From positions 714,655-778,654 of the forward strand of contig LR594584.1 of the NCBI GenBank assembly GCA_901538445.1: 64,000 nucleotides of DNA, given 5' to 3'. The first letter of the stretch is position 1; each line of letters starts with the position of its first letter. The position numbers and the translations under genes are program-made. Below are positions 8,420-17,442 of the stretch, one piece after another. The notes beneath the pieces were generated by a model. The model did no database searches and was not told the DNA's origin. It worked only from the letters and a program-made list of their open reading frames with translations. Origin of the DNA: Gemmataceae bacterium. Lineage in GTDB: Bacteria > Planctomycetota > Planctomycetia > Gemmatales > Gemmataceae.

Positions 8420-9631
8420 TCACCAGGCGGATTCGTAGAGCGCGAGGATGTCGTCCTCGGCGACCGGCCGCGGGTTGAACCGGGCGGTCCACTGCTGGTT
8501 GGCTTCTTCGGCGAGCAGGTGCAGGATCGTGCGGCTCACCCCGCACTCGTTGAGCGACTGCGGGAGGCCCGCTGCGGCGGTCAGTTCGGCGACGCGGGCC
8601 GCGAGCGCCTCGCCGGCCGACGTGCCGTTCGCCGGCGCGTGGTCGCCAAGGATTTGGGCGTACAGCCGGTCGGTGTCGGGGCTCGCCTCGGCGTTGAACC
8701 GGATCACGTGCGGGAGCATCACGCCGATCGCGACGCCGTGGGTGATGCCGTAATGGGCTGTCAGCGGGTTCGCACAACTGTGGCACACCCCGAGCATCGC
8801 GTTCTCGATCGCCATGCCGGCGAGGTACGCGCCGACCTGCATCGCCGACCGGGCCGCGAGGTCGGACGGGGCCTTGAGAACGGCCTCGAAGTTCCGCTCC
8901 AGGTGCCGGAACGCGGCCACCGAGCACATCTGCGACACCGGGTTCCGCTTCGTGCAGACGAGCGACTCGACCGCGTGCGCGACGGCGTCGATGCCGGTCA
9001 CCGCCGTCACCGACTTCGGCTGGGAGAGGGTGAGTTCGGGGTCGAGGATGGCGACTCGGAACGCGGCCTTCTTGTCGCCGCACGCCATCTTGAGGTGGGT
9101 CCGCTCGTCGGTGATGAGTGCGTAGCTCTGCGCCTCGCTCCCGGTCCCGGAGGTGGTGGGCACGCCGACCGACGGGAGCATCGGCTTCGTGGCCCGGTCG
9201 TGGCCCTTGTAGTCGGCCATGCGGCCGCCGTTGGTGAGGATGAAGTTCACCCCCTTGGCGCAGTCCATTGAGCTGCCGCCGCCGACGGCGACGATGCAGT
9301 CCACGTGGTGGGTGCGGGCGAACACGACGCCCGCGTCCACCTCGCGCTCGGTCGGGTTCTCCTTGACGCCATCGAACGTGAACACCGCGAGCCCGGCCTC
9401 GGTCATGACGCGGGCGGCGCGCTGCGGGTGGCCGGCCGAGGCGAGCCCCGGGTCGGTGACCAGGAGCACCCGCGACCCGCCGACCGCCCGCACCGCCTCG
9501 CCGAGCCGGGCGAGTGCCCCGGCCTCGGAGATCACCCGGCCCAGCGGCTGGAAGTCAAACGCCGGCAGCGGCCCGCGGGGCGTGCTGGAGGGCCCGCTGC
9601 TTGTAGAGGTGGGTGAAGAGGTTCCCTTCAT
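8420..9631 (-). CDS. Iron-containing alcohol dehydrogenase
   Basis: This 403-residue enzyme belongs to the type III (Fe-ADH, PF00465) family that interconverts alcohols and aldehydes with NAD(P). It shows the GGGS dinucleotide motif in VAVGGGSSMDCAKG, the substrate loop VPTTSGTGSEA, and metal-site histidines in VCHSCANPLTAHYGITHG. The first ATG is at 9629-9631, inside the end of the aldehyde dehydrogenase gene (77-base overlap) and without a ribosome site. Family alignment begins near PAFDFQPLG about 24 residues later, so the true start could be a rarer codon further in. The overlap implies translational coupling with the upstream aldehyde dehydrogenase. Together they would take an acid derivative through aldehyde to alcohol or the reverse. 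Confidence 0.93.
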   Translation of the reverse strand: MKGTSSPTSTSSGPSSTPRGPLPAFDFQPLGRVISEAGALARLGEAVRAVGGSRVLLVTDPGLASAGHPQRAARVMTEAGLAVFTFDGVKENPTEREVDAGVVFARTHHVDCIVAVGGGSSMDCAKGVNFILTNGGRMADYKGHDRATKPMLPSVGVPTTSGTGSEAQSYALITDERTHLKMACGDKKAAFRVAILDPELTLSQPKSVTAVTGIDAVAHAVESLVCTKRNPVSQMCSVAAFRHLERNFEAVLKAPSDLAARSAMQVGAYLAGMAIENAMLGVCHSCANPLTAHYGITHGVAIGVMLPHVIRFNAEASPDTDRLYAQILGDHAPANGTSAGEALAARVAELTAAAGLPQSLNECGVSRTILHLLAEEANQQWTARFNPRPVAEDDILALYESAW

Positions 9632-10994
9632 GCGGCTGGTCCCAGGTCAGGCGGTTCGTTGGCAGCGGCCCGATGTTCAACCGCTCGATGTTCGCGCACG
9701 CCATGCACTCGGCGATGAACCCGGCGTCGTCGGTCAGTGCGGTGGCCGCGAGCGTGTACCCGATCCGCTTCAGGACGTCGGCCTGGGGGTATTCTATGAC
9801 GCTCGCGTAGGGGAACAGGAACTCCTTGTTCGCGAGCGGGTGGTCCGGGGAGTCGCACCGGATGATGGTGGGCAGCAGGTAGGCGATGCGGCCCTCCTTG
9901 ACGAGCCGCGGGGTGCCCCGGACCTCCTGGGTGACGTCGCGCGCCCCGGGGGTCTTGAGCCCATCCTCGACCATGTTGTTGATCGCCTCGGCGACCTCGG
10001 GCTTGGCGAACGCGCTGATCTCGGCGGCCGGGTCGTCCCACGCCCGCGGCTTCACGCCGGCGAGCTTCTTGGCGAGGGCCAGGGCCAGCGCGTCGCCGTT
10101 GCGGGGGGTCCACACGGCACTGGCGTTCACGCACGCCCGGCCGCCGTTGGCGGCGATCGATTCGACGAGCAGGTCGAGGTACTTCTCGAACTGGTCGGCC
10201 TGGTCCTCGCCGAAGATCATCTTGCTGTAGCCGGTCCCGTGGATCTCGACCCGGTGGTCGTTCTTGTACGGGGCCATGCTCCGGTCGTCGCCGAACGCCA
10301 TGCTCCGGCCACAAAGGCGCAGGATGTCGGAAGAGCCGGCGTGGTCGGTGGGCAGGAACCCGAGGACGTTCTGGGGCACCCCGGCCTTGATGAACGCCTG
10401 GAGCACCCGGTACGGGGTCCACGGCTCCTCGCGGCCGGGCTTGAGGAGCAGCGGGATCTTGAACGCGATCGTCGGCACCCACAGCGAGTGGACGCCGGGG
10501 GAGTTCGACGGCAGCACCGCGCCGAACACGTCGGTCGTCGGGTAGAACGCCTGCATCCGGCCGGTGGAGGTGGTGTACCCGGCGTCGAGCGCCTCGACCG
10601 GCAGCCCGCGGGTGAGCCCGGCGATCACCTCCTCGATGTTCGCGAGGACGTACTGCACCTTGCGGGCGTTCCGGTCGCAGAACACCATCGCGCTGCCGGT
10701 CGTGGCCGACAGGTTGCGGACGTACTGGTCGAACGTGAGTTCGGCGTCGCCGCACGGGAGGGTGGCGTTGAGGAAGTAGTCCGCGGCCTTCTTGTACATC
10801 GCGAGGATGTCGCGGACCGGGATGGACGCGAGCAGCTTGTGGGCGCGCTCCATCTGCCCCAGGTCGCGGGCGATCATGGAGCCGGTGACCTGGCTCACCT
10901 CGGCGACCGGCTCGCTGGTCGCGTGGTGGACCAGCGTGGCCTTGTCCATGCTGGTGTAGACCTTGCCGAACCGCAGCGCGGGAATCTGGATCAT
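9555..10994 (-). CDS. Aldehyde dehydrogenase superfamily protein
   Basis: This 479-residue protein has the aldehyde dehydrogenase/acyl-CoA reductase fold. The cofactor loop VFGAVLPSNSPGVHSLWVP (from about 157) and KIPLLLKPGREEPWTP precede the catalytic-cysteine region NGGRACVNASAVW, with Cys288 the likely nucleophile. The canonical ELGGK glutamate motif is not clear; GTGYSKMIFGED occupies that place. Loss of the general-base glutamate is common in acylating, CoA-dependent members and in LuxC-like reductases, so an acyl-to-aldehyde reductase is as likely as an aldehyde oxidase. It is third in a tight set: AMP-forming activating enzyme, DUF4058 protein, this gene, Fe-ADH. The start is the ATG 15 bases after the DUF4058 stop. 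Confidence 0.88.
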   Translation of the reverse strand: MIQIPALRFGKVYTSMDKATLVHHATSEPVAEVSQVTGSMIARDLGQMERAHKLLASIPVRDILAMYKKAADYFLNATLPCGDAELTFDQYVRNLSATTGSAMVFCDRNARKVQYVLANIEEVIAGLTRGLPVEALDAGYTTSTGRMQAFYPTTDVFGAVLPSNSPGVHSLWVPTIAFKIPLLLKPGREEPWTPYRVLQAFIKAGVPQNVLGFLPTDHAGSSDILRLCGRSMAFGDDRSMAPYKNDHRVEIHGTGYSKMIFGEDQADQFEKYLDLLVESIAANGGRACVNASAVWTPRNGDALALALAKKLAGVKPRAWDDPAAEISAFAKPEVAEAINNMVEDGLKTPGARDVTQEVRGTPRLVKEGRIAYLLPTIIRCDSPDHPLANKEFLFPYASVIEYPQADVLKRIGYTLAATALTDDAGFIAECMACANIERLNIGPLPTNRLTWDQPHEGNLFTHLYKQRALQHAPRAAAGV

Positions 10995-11009
10995 GGGTGT
11001 GGGTGTCCG

Positions 11010-11804
11010 TTACGTGGCGGTGTGGGTCTTGAGCCACTCGGCGGCCCACTCCGCGTCCGGCTTGCGCAGGACGTCGGCGGGGGGCTTCGAGTAGTCGATG
11101 CGGTCGCGGTAGCCGGCATCGTCGTAGGTGCGGTCGAGGCCGGCGCGGAGGTCGAGCGGAACCTCGCCGTCGGCGGGCTTGAGCGGGACCGGCAGGATGG
11201 GCAACGGGTCGCGCACCCCGAACGCCCAAACGGCGGCCTTCGGGAACCGGTCGGCTCGACTCACGAGCGCGTAGTAGTCGGCCGGAGGGGGCTTCGGGCG
11301 GCCGAACGGCAGGCGCTCGCCCTCGCGGAGCAAATCAATCTCGACCAGGTTGGTGCCTGTGAGCAGGTACTCGTTCCGCTTCTGCAAGTACCCCTCCCGG
11401 TCGTCCCCGGCGGCCTTGTTCGACGGGCTGAGCAGTTCGACCACCGTGACCACCCGGTTGCCCGGCTTGTCCACGACCTTGATGAACTTCGCACCCTTGT
11501 GCTTCACGGTCTTCGGGAGGGTGACCTCGGCGCTCGGGACGGTCGCGGTTGCGACGCCCGCCCCGTGACCCGCGCCGCTGGTCCCGTGTGTTGCCGCGAC
11601 GTAGCCGTAGGGCACAGCAAACGGTTCGCGCTCGTCCGGGTCGTCGCCCTGGAGCCAGACGTGCTGCTCGACTTCGGCGTAGTACCCTTTCGGCAAAACT
11701 CGCGTGAGCGAGGCCGAGAGCGCGACGACATACCGGGTATGAAATCCGGACCAGAAGGCGGGGTCTTCGAGGTACGGGTCCATCCCGGGGAACGGCGACG
11801 GCAT
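11010..11804 (-). CDS. DUF4058 family protein (intact)
   Basis: This protein of 264 residues begins MPSPFPGMDPYLEDPAFW, a start diagnostic of DUF4058, a cytoplasmic family abundant in planctomycetes and cyanobacteria with no known function. GAGGG lies 8 bases upstream of the ATG at 11802-11804. The middle contains VVTVVELLSPSNKAAGDDRE and YLLTGTNLVEIDLLREGERLP; this pattern resembles a restriction-endonuclease-like (PD-D/ExK-type) core with acidic and polar residues, but I cannot prove catalysis. It sits between an AMP-forming ligase (14 bases) and an aldehyde dehydrogenase (15 bases), so it is co-transcribed with metabolic genes. A second, broken DUF4058 gene lies at 40574-42368. Confidence 0.92.
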   Translation of the reverse strand: MPSPFPGMDPYLEDPAFWSGFHTRYVVALSASLTRVLPKGYYAEVEQHVWLQGDDPDEREPFAVPYGYVAATHGTSGAGHGAGVATATVPSAEVTLPKTVKHKGAKFIKVVDKPGNRVVTVVELLSPSNKAAGDDREGYLQKRNEYLLTGTNLVEIDLLREGERLPFGRPKPPPADYYALVSRADRFPKAAVWAFGVRDPLPILPVPLKPADGEVPLDLRAGLDRTYDDAGYRDRIDYSKPPADVLRKPDAEWAAEWLKTHTAT

Positions 11805-11818
11805 CGGCGCGCCCTCAC

Positions 11819-13003
11819 TCAGTACACGCCGACCACGGTGCCGCCGGCGAGCTTGGCGAACGGCCGCACGCCGCTCACCCCGTCCCACGGGTACTTCTCG
11901 AACGGCTTCTCCCGCTCGCCCTCGTCCCGCTCCGGGAACCGCGGCACGAAGAACTCCTTCGTGAACGTGCTCAGCAGCACCCGGCCGGTGCCGCCGTAGG
12001 GCACGACCTCGTCGAAGTTGTCCGGGTTCACGACCTCGATGACGGCCCGCGGCTGCGGCGCGTAGTAGCTGATCTTGTACCCGTCGTGCGGGCCGACCGG
12101 CTTCGAGCACGCCAGGCCCATGAGCGTGTTGCCGTAGGTCGGGGTCATGTAGACCTCGCCGTTGTCGAGCATCTCCTCGACGGCCTCGCGGGTGAAGTCC
12201 GGGGTGAACTCGGTGCCGCCCGAGAAGATCCCGGTGATGCCCGTGCTCTTGATCGACCGCAGCCCGCCCGGCGGGACCGGCTTGCCGATCGAGCGGTAGG
12301 TGTCTTCGAGCTTGCCGTTGCGGAGCGCCTCGTCGAGCGCCGCCAGGAGCTTCGGCGTGGTGAACATGCACTTGATGTCGTGGCCGCCGGCCAGCACCGT
12401 GAGCGCCTGCGCGATGCAGTGGTCCTTGTACGCCTGGGCCTCGGCGACCTTCCGCTCCCGGAGGCACTTCACGACGTACCGCGGGTCGAGGTCGATGGCG
12501 AAGCAGATGCCGCCGCGGTACTGGGCCAGGTGCTCGATCGCCAGCCGGAGCCGCCGCGGGCCGCTCGGCCCGAGCATCAGCCAGTTGCTCCCCTTCGGGA
12601 AGTACTGGTCGGGCAGCGTGTCCGACATCATCTCGTAGTCGATCTTGAAGTCGTCGATCACGATGCGGGACTTCGGCAGCCCGGTGGTGCCGCCGGTCTC
12701 GAACACGTACACGGCGCGGTCGGCCATCCCCTTCGGCACCCACTTGCGGACCGGGCCGCCGCGGAGCCACTCGTCCTCGAAGATCGGGAACTTCTTGACG
12801 TCGTCCCACCCGTTCACGTCGGTGAGCGGGTTGAAGTTGAACGTCTTGGCCTTCTCCAGCCAGAACGGGGTGCCGGTCTCGGGGCTGAAGTGCCACCGGA
12901 CGACCTCGCGGACGTGCGCGTCGAGCTGCGCGCGGGCGTTCTTGACCTTCTCTTCGAGCGTCGCTCCGGTGACGGGCGCGGGCTTGCCGGGGGTGTCTTT
13001 CAC
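11819..13003 (-). CDS. AMP-forming carboxylate-activating enzyme (PaaK/LuxE-like)
   Basis: This 394-residue protein is read from GTG 13001-13003 (VKDTPGKPAPVTG); a longer frame to 13120 runs into an inverted repeat and is unlikely. ETGGTTGLPK at residues 102-111 is the phosphate-binding loop of adenylate-forming enzymes, followed by TGIFSGGTEF and a conserved TPTYGNTLMG block that match the A5-like region. The length is closer to acyl-protein synthetase (LuxE) and PaaK-like ligases than to full-length acyl-CoA synthetases (500 or more residues). With the downstream aldehyde dehydrogenase and Fe-ADH it would supply an activated acyl group for reduction. The substrate is unknown; aryl and long-chain acids are both possible. 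Confidence 0.8.
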   Translation of the reverse strand: MKDTPGKPAPVTGATLEEKVKNARAQLDAHVREVVRWHFSPETGTPFWLEKAKTFNFNPLTDVNGWDDVKKFPIFEDEWLRGGPVRKWVPKGMADRAVYVFETGGTTGLPKSRIVIDDFKIDYEMMSDTLPDQYFPKGSNWLMLGPSGPRRLRLAIEHLAQYRGGICFAIDLDPRYVVKCLRERKVAEAQAYKDHCIAQALTVLAGGHDIKCMFTTPKLLAALDEALRNGKLEDTYRSIGKPVPPGGLRSIKSTGITGIFSGGTEFTPDFTREAVEEMLDNGEVYMTPTYGNTLMGLACSKPVGPHDGYKISYYAPQPRAVIEVVNPDNFDEVVPYGGTGRVLLSTFTKEFFVPRFPERDEGEREKPFEKYPWDGVSGVRPFAKLAGGTVVGVY

Positions 13004-13130
13004 GGTGGGATGGCTCGGTTGGGGAGTGGTGCGGTTCTCAGTTATTGATAGCCGGAGGGGCGCGCCCGCGGACGGTGAATCCGCGGGCTTTTGGCGTCCC
13101 GGGTGCGGCCGGGGCGGCACGGTCGGCCGT

Positions 13131-13203
13131 TCTGTAGCCGGCCTCTGTGAGGCCGGTGCCGGGGGACTCGCACAACCCCGGCCTCACAGAGGCCGGCTAC
13201 AGA
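13131..13203. repeat. Perfect 26-bp inverted repeat, family B
   Basis: Arms at 13131-13156 and 13178-13203 are perfectly complementary and contain TGTAGCCGGCCTCTGTGAGG. The same arm sequence recurs at 33395-33466 and, degenerate, at 26953-27025. It lies 23 bases after the stop codon of the PQQ-like gene at 13227 and could end its transcript. Confidence 0.9.
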
Positions 13204-13226
13204 ACACAATCAACCCGACCGGGTCG

Positions 13227-14963
13227 TCACTTGCCGCACTTGAAGGCGTATAGCGTCTTCTCGGTCATGACGTACAGGACGCCGTTGGACACGACCGGGG
13301 TGCTGCGGACCGGGGCGTCGAGCTCGACCTTCGAGAGCAGGTACGCCTTCTCGACCGCGGCCCGGACCTTCTTGTGCTCCTCGCGGGCGGCCTTCGGGGT
13401 CGCCGCGGTCGCGCCGGCGGCCACCTCGTCGTACACCTCCTGCTTCTTCAGGTGCTTGAACGTGAACAGGTCGCCCTGGTCGTTGGCCAGGAGGACCTTG
13501 CCGTCCACGTAGTACGCCGAGCCCCAGATCGAGGCCTTGGTGTCGTACTGCCAGAAGTGCTTGCCGGTCTTGGCGTCGAGGCAGTGCAGGAACCCGCTCA
13601 GTTCGGCGATGTACACGATGTCGTCCACGATGCACGCGGTGGACATGGTGCGGCCGAACTTGAAGTCGCGGGGCGCGTTGGGCCGGTCCTCGATGCCGCC
13701 GTACCGCCACACCTCGCACGAGTTCGGGTTGGGCCGCTCGTTGATCGGCTCGCCCGGCTTCTTGTACCCGTCCACCAGGGTCTTCGACACGTCGCCCTTC
13801 TTGTCCTTCTTCGGCCCGATGCAGTAGAAGTGCGCGATGCCGGTGCTGTGCTCGGGGTCCTGGCCGATGCCGATGTACACCTTGCTGTCGTACACGATCG
13901 GGGTGCCGATGAAGTCGTTGCGGGTGCCGGTGCCGCCGAGTTCGTACACCGCGTCCTTCGGGTTGCAGTCGAACTTCCAGATCAGCTCGCCGGACTCGGG
14001 GACGAAGCTGTACAGCCACCCGTCGCCGCCCGGGAAGATGACCTGCTTGACGCCCTCGATCTCCGCGTACACCGGGTTCGACCACTGGCCGTGCATGATG
14101 TTCCGGCCCGGGGCGTTGCTCTTCCACAGCACCTTGCCGGTCTTCTTGTCGAGGGCCAGGAAGCTCGGGGCCTCGGGCGACGGGATGTTCAGGTGCTGCG
14201 CGTCCACGCCGTTGGCGGTCACCAGGAACAGGATGTCGCCGACGATGAGCGGCGACCCGGCCGACATGTTGTGCGGGAACACGTTGAGTTCCTTGATCAT
14301 GTCGACCTCCCAGATGATGTCGGCGTCACTGGGGTCCTTGAACTCGACCATCTTCTTCGTGGCCTTGTCGAGGAACGACAGGGGCTTGCCCTGCATCCCG
14401 TTGGCCATGCCGTTGGCGTCGGCGCACACGACCGTGCAGCGGTTGCTGACGTAGTAGATGCGGTCGCCCTCGACCGACGCGGTCGAGCACACGCCCTCCT
14501 TCTCCCAGTCGTTCACCTGCCCGGCCGGGAGCTTCTCGTGGACCGCCTGCCACAGGAACTTGCCGGTCTTCTCGTCGAAGCACATGACGACGCCGCGGTC
14601 GATCGGCTCGCCGTCCTTGCCCACGTCGCGCTTGTTCCGGGGCTGCTCGTTGTTGGTGCCGCACACGATCTTGCCGGCGGCGATGATCGGGCCGCCGTAG
14701 GCGCGGCTGCCGAGCGCCGCCTTCCACAGCACGTCCGGCCCCTCGGGGTCCACCTTGTCGGGGACGCCTCTGTCCTTCGTGTTGACCATGTTCCGGTCGA
14801 GGGTGCCGCCGAACATGATGTGGTCGGTCGGGCCGGCCTTCTTCTCCTCGGTGCCGGGCTGAGCGTTGGGCGCGGTGCCGCCGGAGAAGACGACGGCCGC
14901 CCCGAACACCATCAGGGTGCCGCTGGCGAGGAGCGCTTTGGAGGTCGCAGAGAAGCGGTTCAT
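13227..14963 (-). CDS. Exported PQQ-like beta-propeller protein
   Basis: This protein of 578 residues has a signal peptide or anchor (SKALLASGTLMVFGAAVVFSGG) and propeller blades such as AAGKIVCGTNNEQ, EGDRIYYVSNRCTVVCAD, VGDILFLVTANGVDAQHL, YDSKVYIGIGQDPEHSTG and VDGKVLLANDQGDLFTFKHL. A charged insert (AREEHKKVRAAVEKAYLLSK) separates the last two blades. The C-terminus TEKTLYAFKCGK closes the propeller. Large numbers of these proteins are exported by planctomycetes; a quinoprotein dehydrogenase activity cannot be shown here. It follows another propeller gene by 77 bases on the same strand and may share its transcript unless the GC hairpin at 15007-15030 stops it. Confidence 0.9.
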   Translation of the reverse strand: MNRFSATSKALLASGTLMVFGAAVVFSGGTAPNAQPGTEEKKAGPTDHIMFGGTLDRNMVNTKDRGVPDKVDPEGPDVLWKAALGSRAYGGPIIAAGKIVCGTNNEQPRNKRDVGKDGEPIDRGVVMCFDEKTGKFLWQAVHEKLPAGQVNDWEKEGVCSTASVEGDRIYYVSNRCTVVCADANGMANGMQGKPLSFLDKATKKMVEFKDPSDADIIWEVDMIKELNVFPHNMSAGSPLIVGDILFLVTANGVDAQHLNIPSPEAPSFLALDKKTGKVLWKSNAPGRNIMHGQWSNPVYAEIEGVKQVIFPGGDGWLYSFVPESGELIWKFDCNPKDAVYELGGTGTRNDFIGTPIVYDSKVYIGIGQDPEHSTGIAHFYCIGPKKDKKGDVSKTLVDGYKKPGEPINERPNPNSCEVWRYGGIEDRPNAPRDFKFGRTMSTACIVDDIVYIAELSGFLHCLDAKTGKHFWQYDTKASIWGSAYYVDGKVLLANDQGDLFTFKHLKKQEVYDEVAAGATAATPKAAREEHKKVRAAVEKAYLLSKVELDAPVRSTPVVSNGVLYVMTEKTLYAFKCGK

Positions 14964-15006
14964 GTGGGGTATCCGCTGTCGGGGGAGTGTGCTGTGTTGG
15001 GTGGGC

Positions 15007-15030
15007 GCGCCCCCGCCGCCGCGGGGGCGC
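15007..15030. terminator. GC-only hairpin between two propeller genes
   Basis: GCGCCCCCGC (15007-15016) and GCGGGGGCGC (15021-15030) form a perfect 10-bp stem with a 4-base loop, 11 bases after the stop of the gene at 15041. There is no U-run on either strand, so it is either a weak terminator or an RNA-stabilising hairpin. Confidence 0.5.
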
Positions 15031-15040
15031 GGTCCGAGTG

Positions 15041-17395
15041 TCACTTCTTGGCCGGGGCCTTGTTCGGCGTAACGGTCACGTTGTCGTAGTAGATGTCGGA
15101 GCCGGGCTCGGCGTCGGTCACGTTGGTGACGTACCCGTACAGGGCGGCCGCGCCGGCCCGGTTCGGGCTCGGGTCGCTGAACGTGGCGGTCCACTCGGCC
15201 GGCTCGGCCTCGCCCCGCTTCCACACCTTCGCCTTCAGCTCGGCCGACTTCTCCGTCTGCTCGACGGTGAACTTGACCGTGTACCACTCGCCCGGCTGCC
15301 AGTCGAACGGCACCTCGTGGCCGATCCGCGGGCGGGCGTCCCACGAGGTGAGCCGCAGGGACCGCTTGCCGGTCGCGGGGTCGGGCTTGCCGTCGAGGAC
15401 GAGGGTGTACCGGCAGTTCACGAGGCCCATGTCCGGGAGCCGGTCGCGGACCTTCGTGCCCTGCATGTCGGCCTGGATCGTGTAGTCGGTCGCCTCCGGG
15501 GAGGTGATGTACCCGTTGGCGCGGGCCAGCGGGGGCCGGGCGTCGGTGTTCGCCTTTGAGAGCACGAGGCTCCCGTCGTCGAGCTTCTTCGCGAGGTACT
15601 TGCCGGCGACGTTCACCCACCCGCCCGGGGCCGCGCCCGGCGGGAGCTTGTCGAAGTTCTGGGCGTAGGGGATCTGCGGGACCACCCGCACGCGGGCGCG
15701 GGCCTTGAGGTTGCCCGCCTGGAAGTCCACGTACCCCTGCTGGCTCGGCACCGGGGCCAGCGCCAGTACGCCGTCGGCGAGGGTCCCCTGGAGCGCCGGC
15801 GGCGGGGTCGTCGCCCCCTTCGGCAGCGGCGGCACCGGGAGCGACCACTCGCCCTTCGCGTCGTGCTTCACCTCGCGGCCGTTGGCGTCGAAGAACACGG
15901 CCTTGAACGTCACCTTCTCGCCGGGCTTCGCGGCCACCTCGGCCGGGAACAGCCGCACGCCGGCGACCGCCCCCTCCTTGAACGGCGTCTCCTCGGGCAG
16001 CGGCTCGTACTTCCCGGTGCCGGCCTTCGCGCCCGCGTCGGCCAGGGCGTACAGGTCGGTGCGGGTCGTGAAGTAGATGCGGCCGTTCACGGCGATCGGG
16101 GTGCAGTTGGTCTCGTTCGGGAGCCCGTCCTTCGCCGGGAACTTGTACTCGAACGTGTCGTCCGGGTCCGGGGCCTTCTCGCCGTTGAGCTTGTAGATGA
16201 GCATCCGGCCCTTGACGTCGAAGATGTACAGCTTGCCGTCGGCGACGAGCGGCGCGCCGCGGACCTCGGTCGCGTACCGCGACTTCCACAGCATCTCGCC
16301 GTCCTTCGCCCGGAAGCAGAACAGCTCGCCGGTGTCGTCCGGGACGTACAGCAGCCCGTCGGCCAGCGCCGCGGACGCGAGGCCGAACCGGTTCGCGAGT
16401 TCGCGGTTCCGGTTCGCCTTGTACTTGCGGCGGAACGTGTCCCACACGACCTTCGGCTCTTTCGTAGCCGGGTCGATCTGCGAGGCGTCGAGGCACACGA
16501 CGCGGCCGATCGGCGCGCCCTCGGGGTTCTCCTCGCCGTGCGTGAAGTACACGAGGTTCCCGCTGACGACCGGCGAGCCGTTGATGACGCCCTTGGCGAG
16601 CTGCTTGCTCCAGACGACCTCACCGGTCCGCACCTTGAGGGCGTGGACGCTCCCGTCGGCCCCGCCGGTGAGCAGCAGCCGCTGCCCGCCGATCACCGCC
16701 ACGACCGGGATCGAGTAGTACGTGCCGTAGAGGGTGTCGGGGCTCAGGGTGGCCCACCACGCGACCTCACCGGTCTTCGCGTCGAACGCGACGAACCGGT
16801 TGAGCCCGCGGGCCTGGTCGCCCCAGCTCCCGTTCACCATGCCGACGATGACGAGCCCGCTGTCGAACACCGGCGACACGATGCGGCCGCCGTACCCGGT
16901 GACCCGGCCGAACTCCTCGGTGAGCTGCCGGGTCCAGACCAGCTTGCCGGCCTTGTCGAGGCACAGCAGCGCGCCGGCGGTGGTGTGCGCGTAGACGTGC
17001 CCGGTGGCCGGGTCGGCCGCCAGCGTCGTCCACCCCAGGCGGCTGGAGACGATGTCGGTGTGGTACACGCTGACGCGGTACTCCCAGAGCTTCTTGCCGG
17101 TCTTCTCGTCGAAGCACACGACCTGCTCGGCCTCGCCCAGCCCCTCGCCGGTCCCCTGGATGATGTACAGCCGGCCGTCCATGACGAGCGGGGCCGAGCG
17201 GCCGCCGAACGGCTGGGTCCAGGCGACGTTCCCCTTCTCCTTCTGCTTCGGGTCGAACTCGGCCGGCAGGCCGGTCTCCTTCGACTGCCCGTTCTGCTCG
17301 GGGCCGCGCCAGTGGAGCCAGTCGGCCCCGCTGGCGCGGGGAATGCAAAAGGCAAAAAGGAAAAGGCAATATGCGAGGCACCGAGACTGCAGCAT
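15041..17395 (-). CDS. Secreted PQQ-like propeller with C-terminal jelly-roll domain
   Basis: This protein of 784 residues starts at the ATG 17393-17395, giving the signal peptide MLQSRCLAYCLFLFAFCIP. Residues about 22-450 are propeller blades: MDGRLYIIQGTGEG, ATGHVYAHTTAGALLCLD, ALKVRTGEVVWSKQLAKG, SGNLVYFTHGEEN, ADGLLYVPDDTGELFCF and VADGKLYIFDVKGRMLIY. A linker with Pro-rich sequence follows, and residues about 590-780 form a concanavalin/LamG-like domain (YITSPEATDYTIQADMQG, FDWQPGEWYTVKFTVEQ, YYDNVTVTPN), the kind of domain that binds sugars in 3-keto-disaccharide hydrolase families. A role in extracellular glycan recognition or turnover is inference. The gene lies 47 bases after the PaaK-like gene. 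Confidence 0.9.
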   Translation of the reverse strand: MLQSRCLAYCLFLFAFCIPRASGADWLHWRGPEQNGQSKETGLPAEFDPKQKEKGNVAWTQPFGGRSAPLVMDGRLYIIQGTGEGLGEAEQVVCFDEKTGKKLWEYRVSVYHTDIVSSRLGWTTLAADPATGHVYAHTTAGALLCLDKAGKLVWTRQLTEEFGRVTGYGGRIVSPVFDSGLVIVGMVNGSWGDQARGLNRFVAFDAKTGEVAWWATLSPDTLYGTYYSIPVVAVIGGQRLLLTGGADGSVHALKVRTGEVVWSKQLAKGVINGSPVVSGNLVYFTHGEENPEGAPIGRVVCLDASQIDPATKEPKVVWDTFRRKYKANRNRELANRFGLASAALADGLLYVPDDTGELFCFRAKDGEMLWKSRYATEVRGAPLVADGKLYIFDVKGRMLIYKLNGEKAPDPDDTFEYKFPAKDGLPNETNCTPIAVNGRIYFTTRTDLYALADAGAKAGTGKYEPLPEETPFKEGAVAGVRLFPAEVAAKPGEKVTFKAVFFDANGREVKHDAKGEWSLPVPPLPKGATTPPPALQGTLADGVLALAPVPSQQGYVDFQAGNLKARARVRVVPQIPYAQNFDKLPPGAAPGGWVNVAGKYLAKKLDDGSLVLSKANTDARPPLARANGYITSPEATDYTIQADMQGTKVRDRLPDMGLVNCRYTLVLDGKPDPATGKRSLRLTSWDARPRIGHEVPFDWQPGEWYTVKFTVEQTEKSAELKAKVWKRGEAEPAEWTATFSDPSPNRAGAAALYGYVTNVTDAEPGSDIYYDNVTVTPNKAPAKK

Positions 17396-17442
17396 GGTCG
17401 GTTCCCGGGTGAGGGGGGCGTGTGCGTCTTCCATTTTACTGT

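Noticed and set aside
8420-13003. True bacterial luciferase (lux) operon
   Set aside because: No LuxA/LuxB-like gene is near; only the reductase-type logic is similar.
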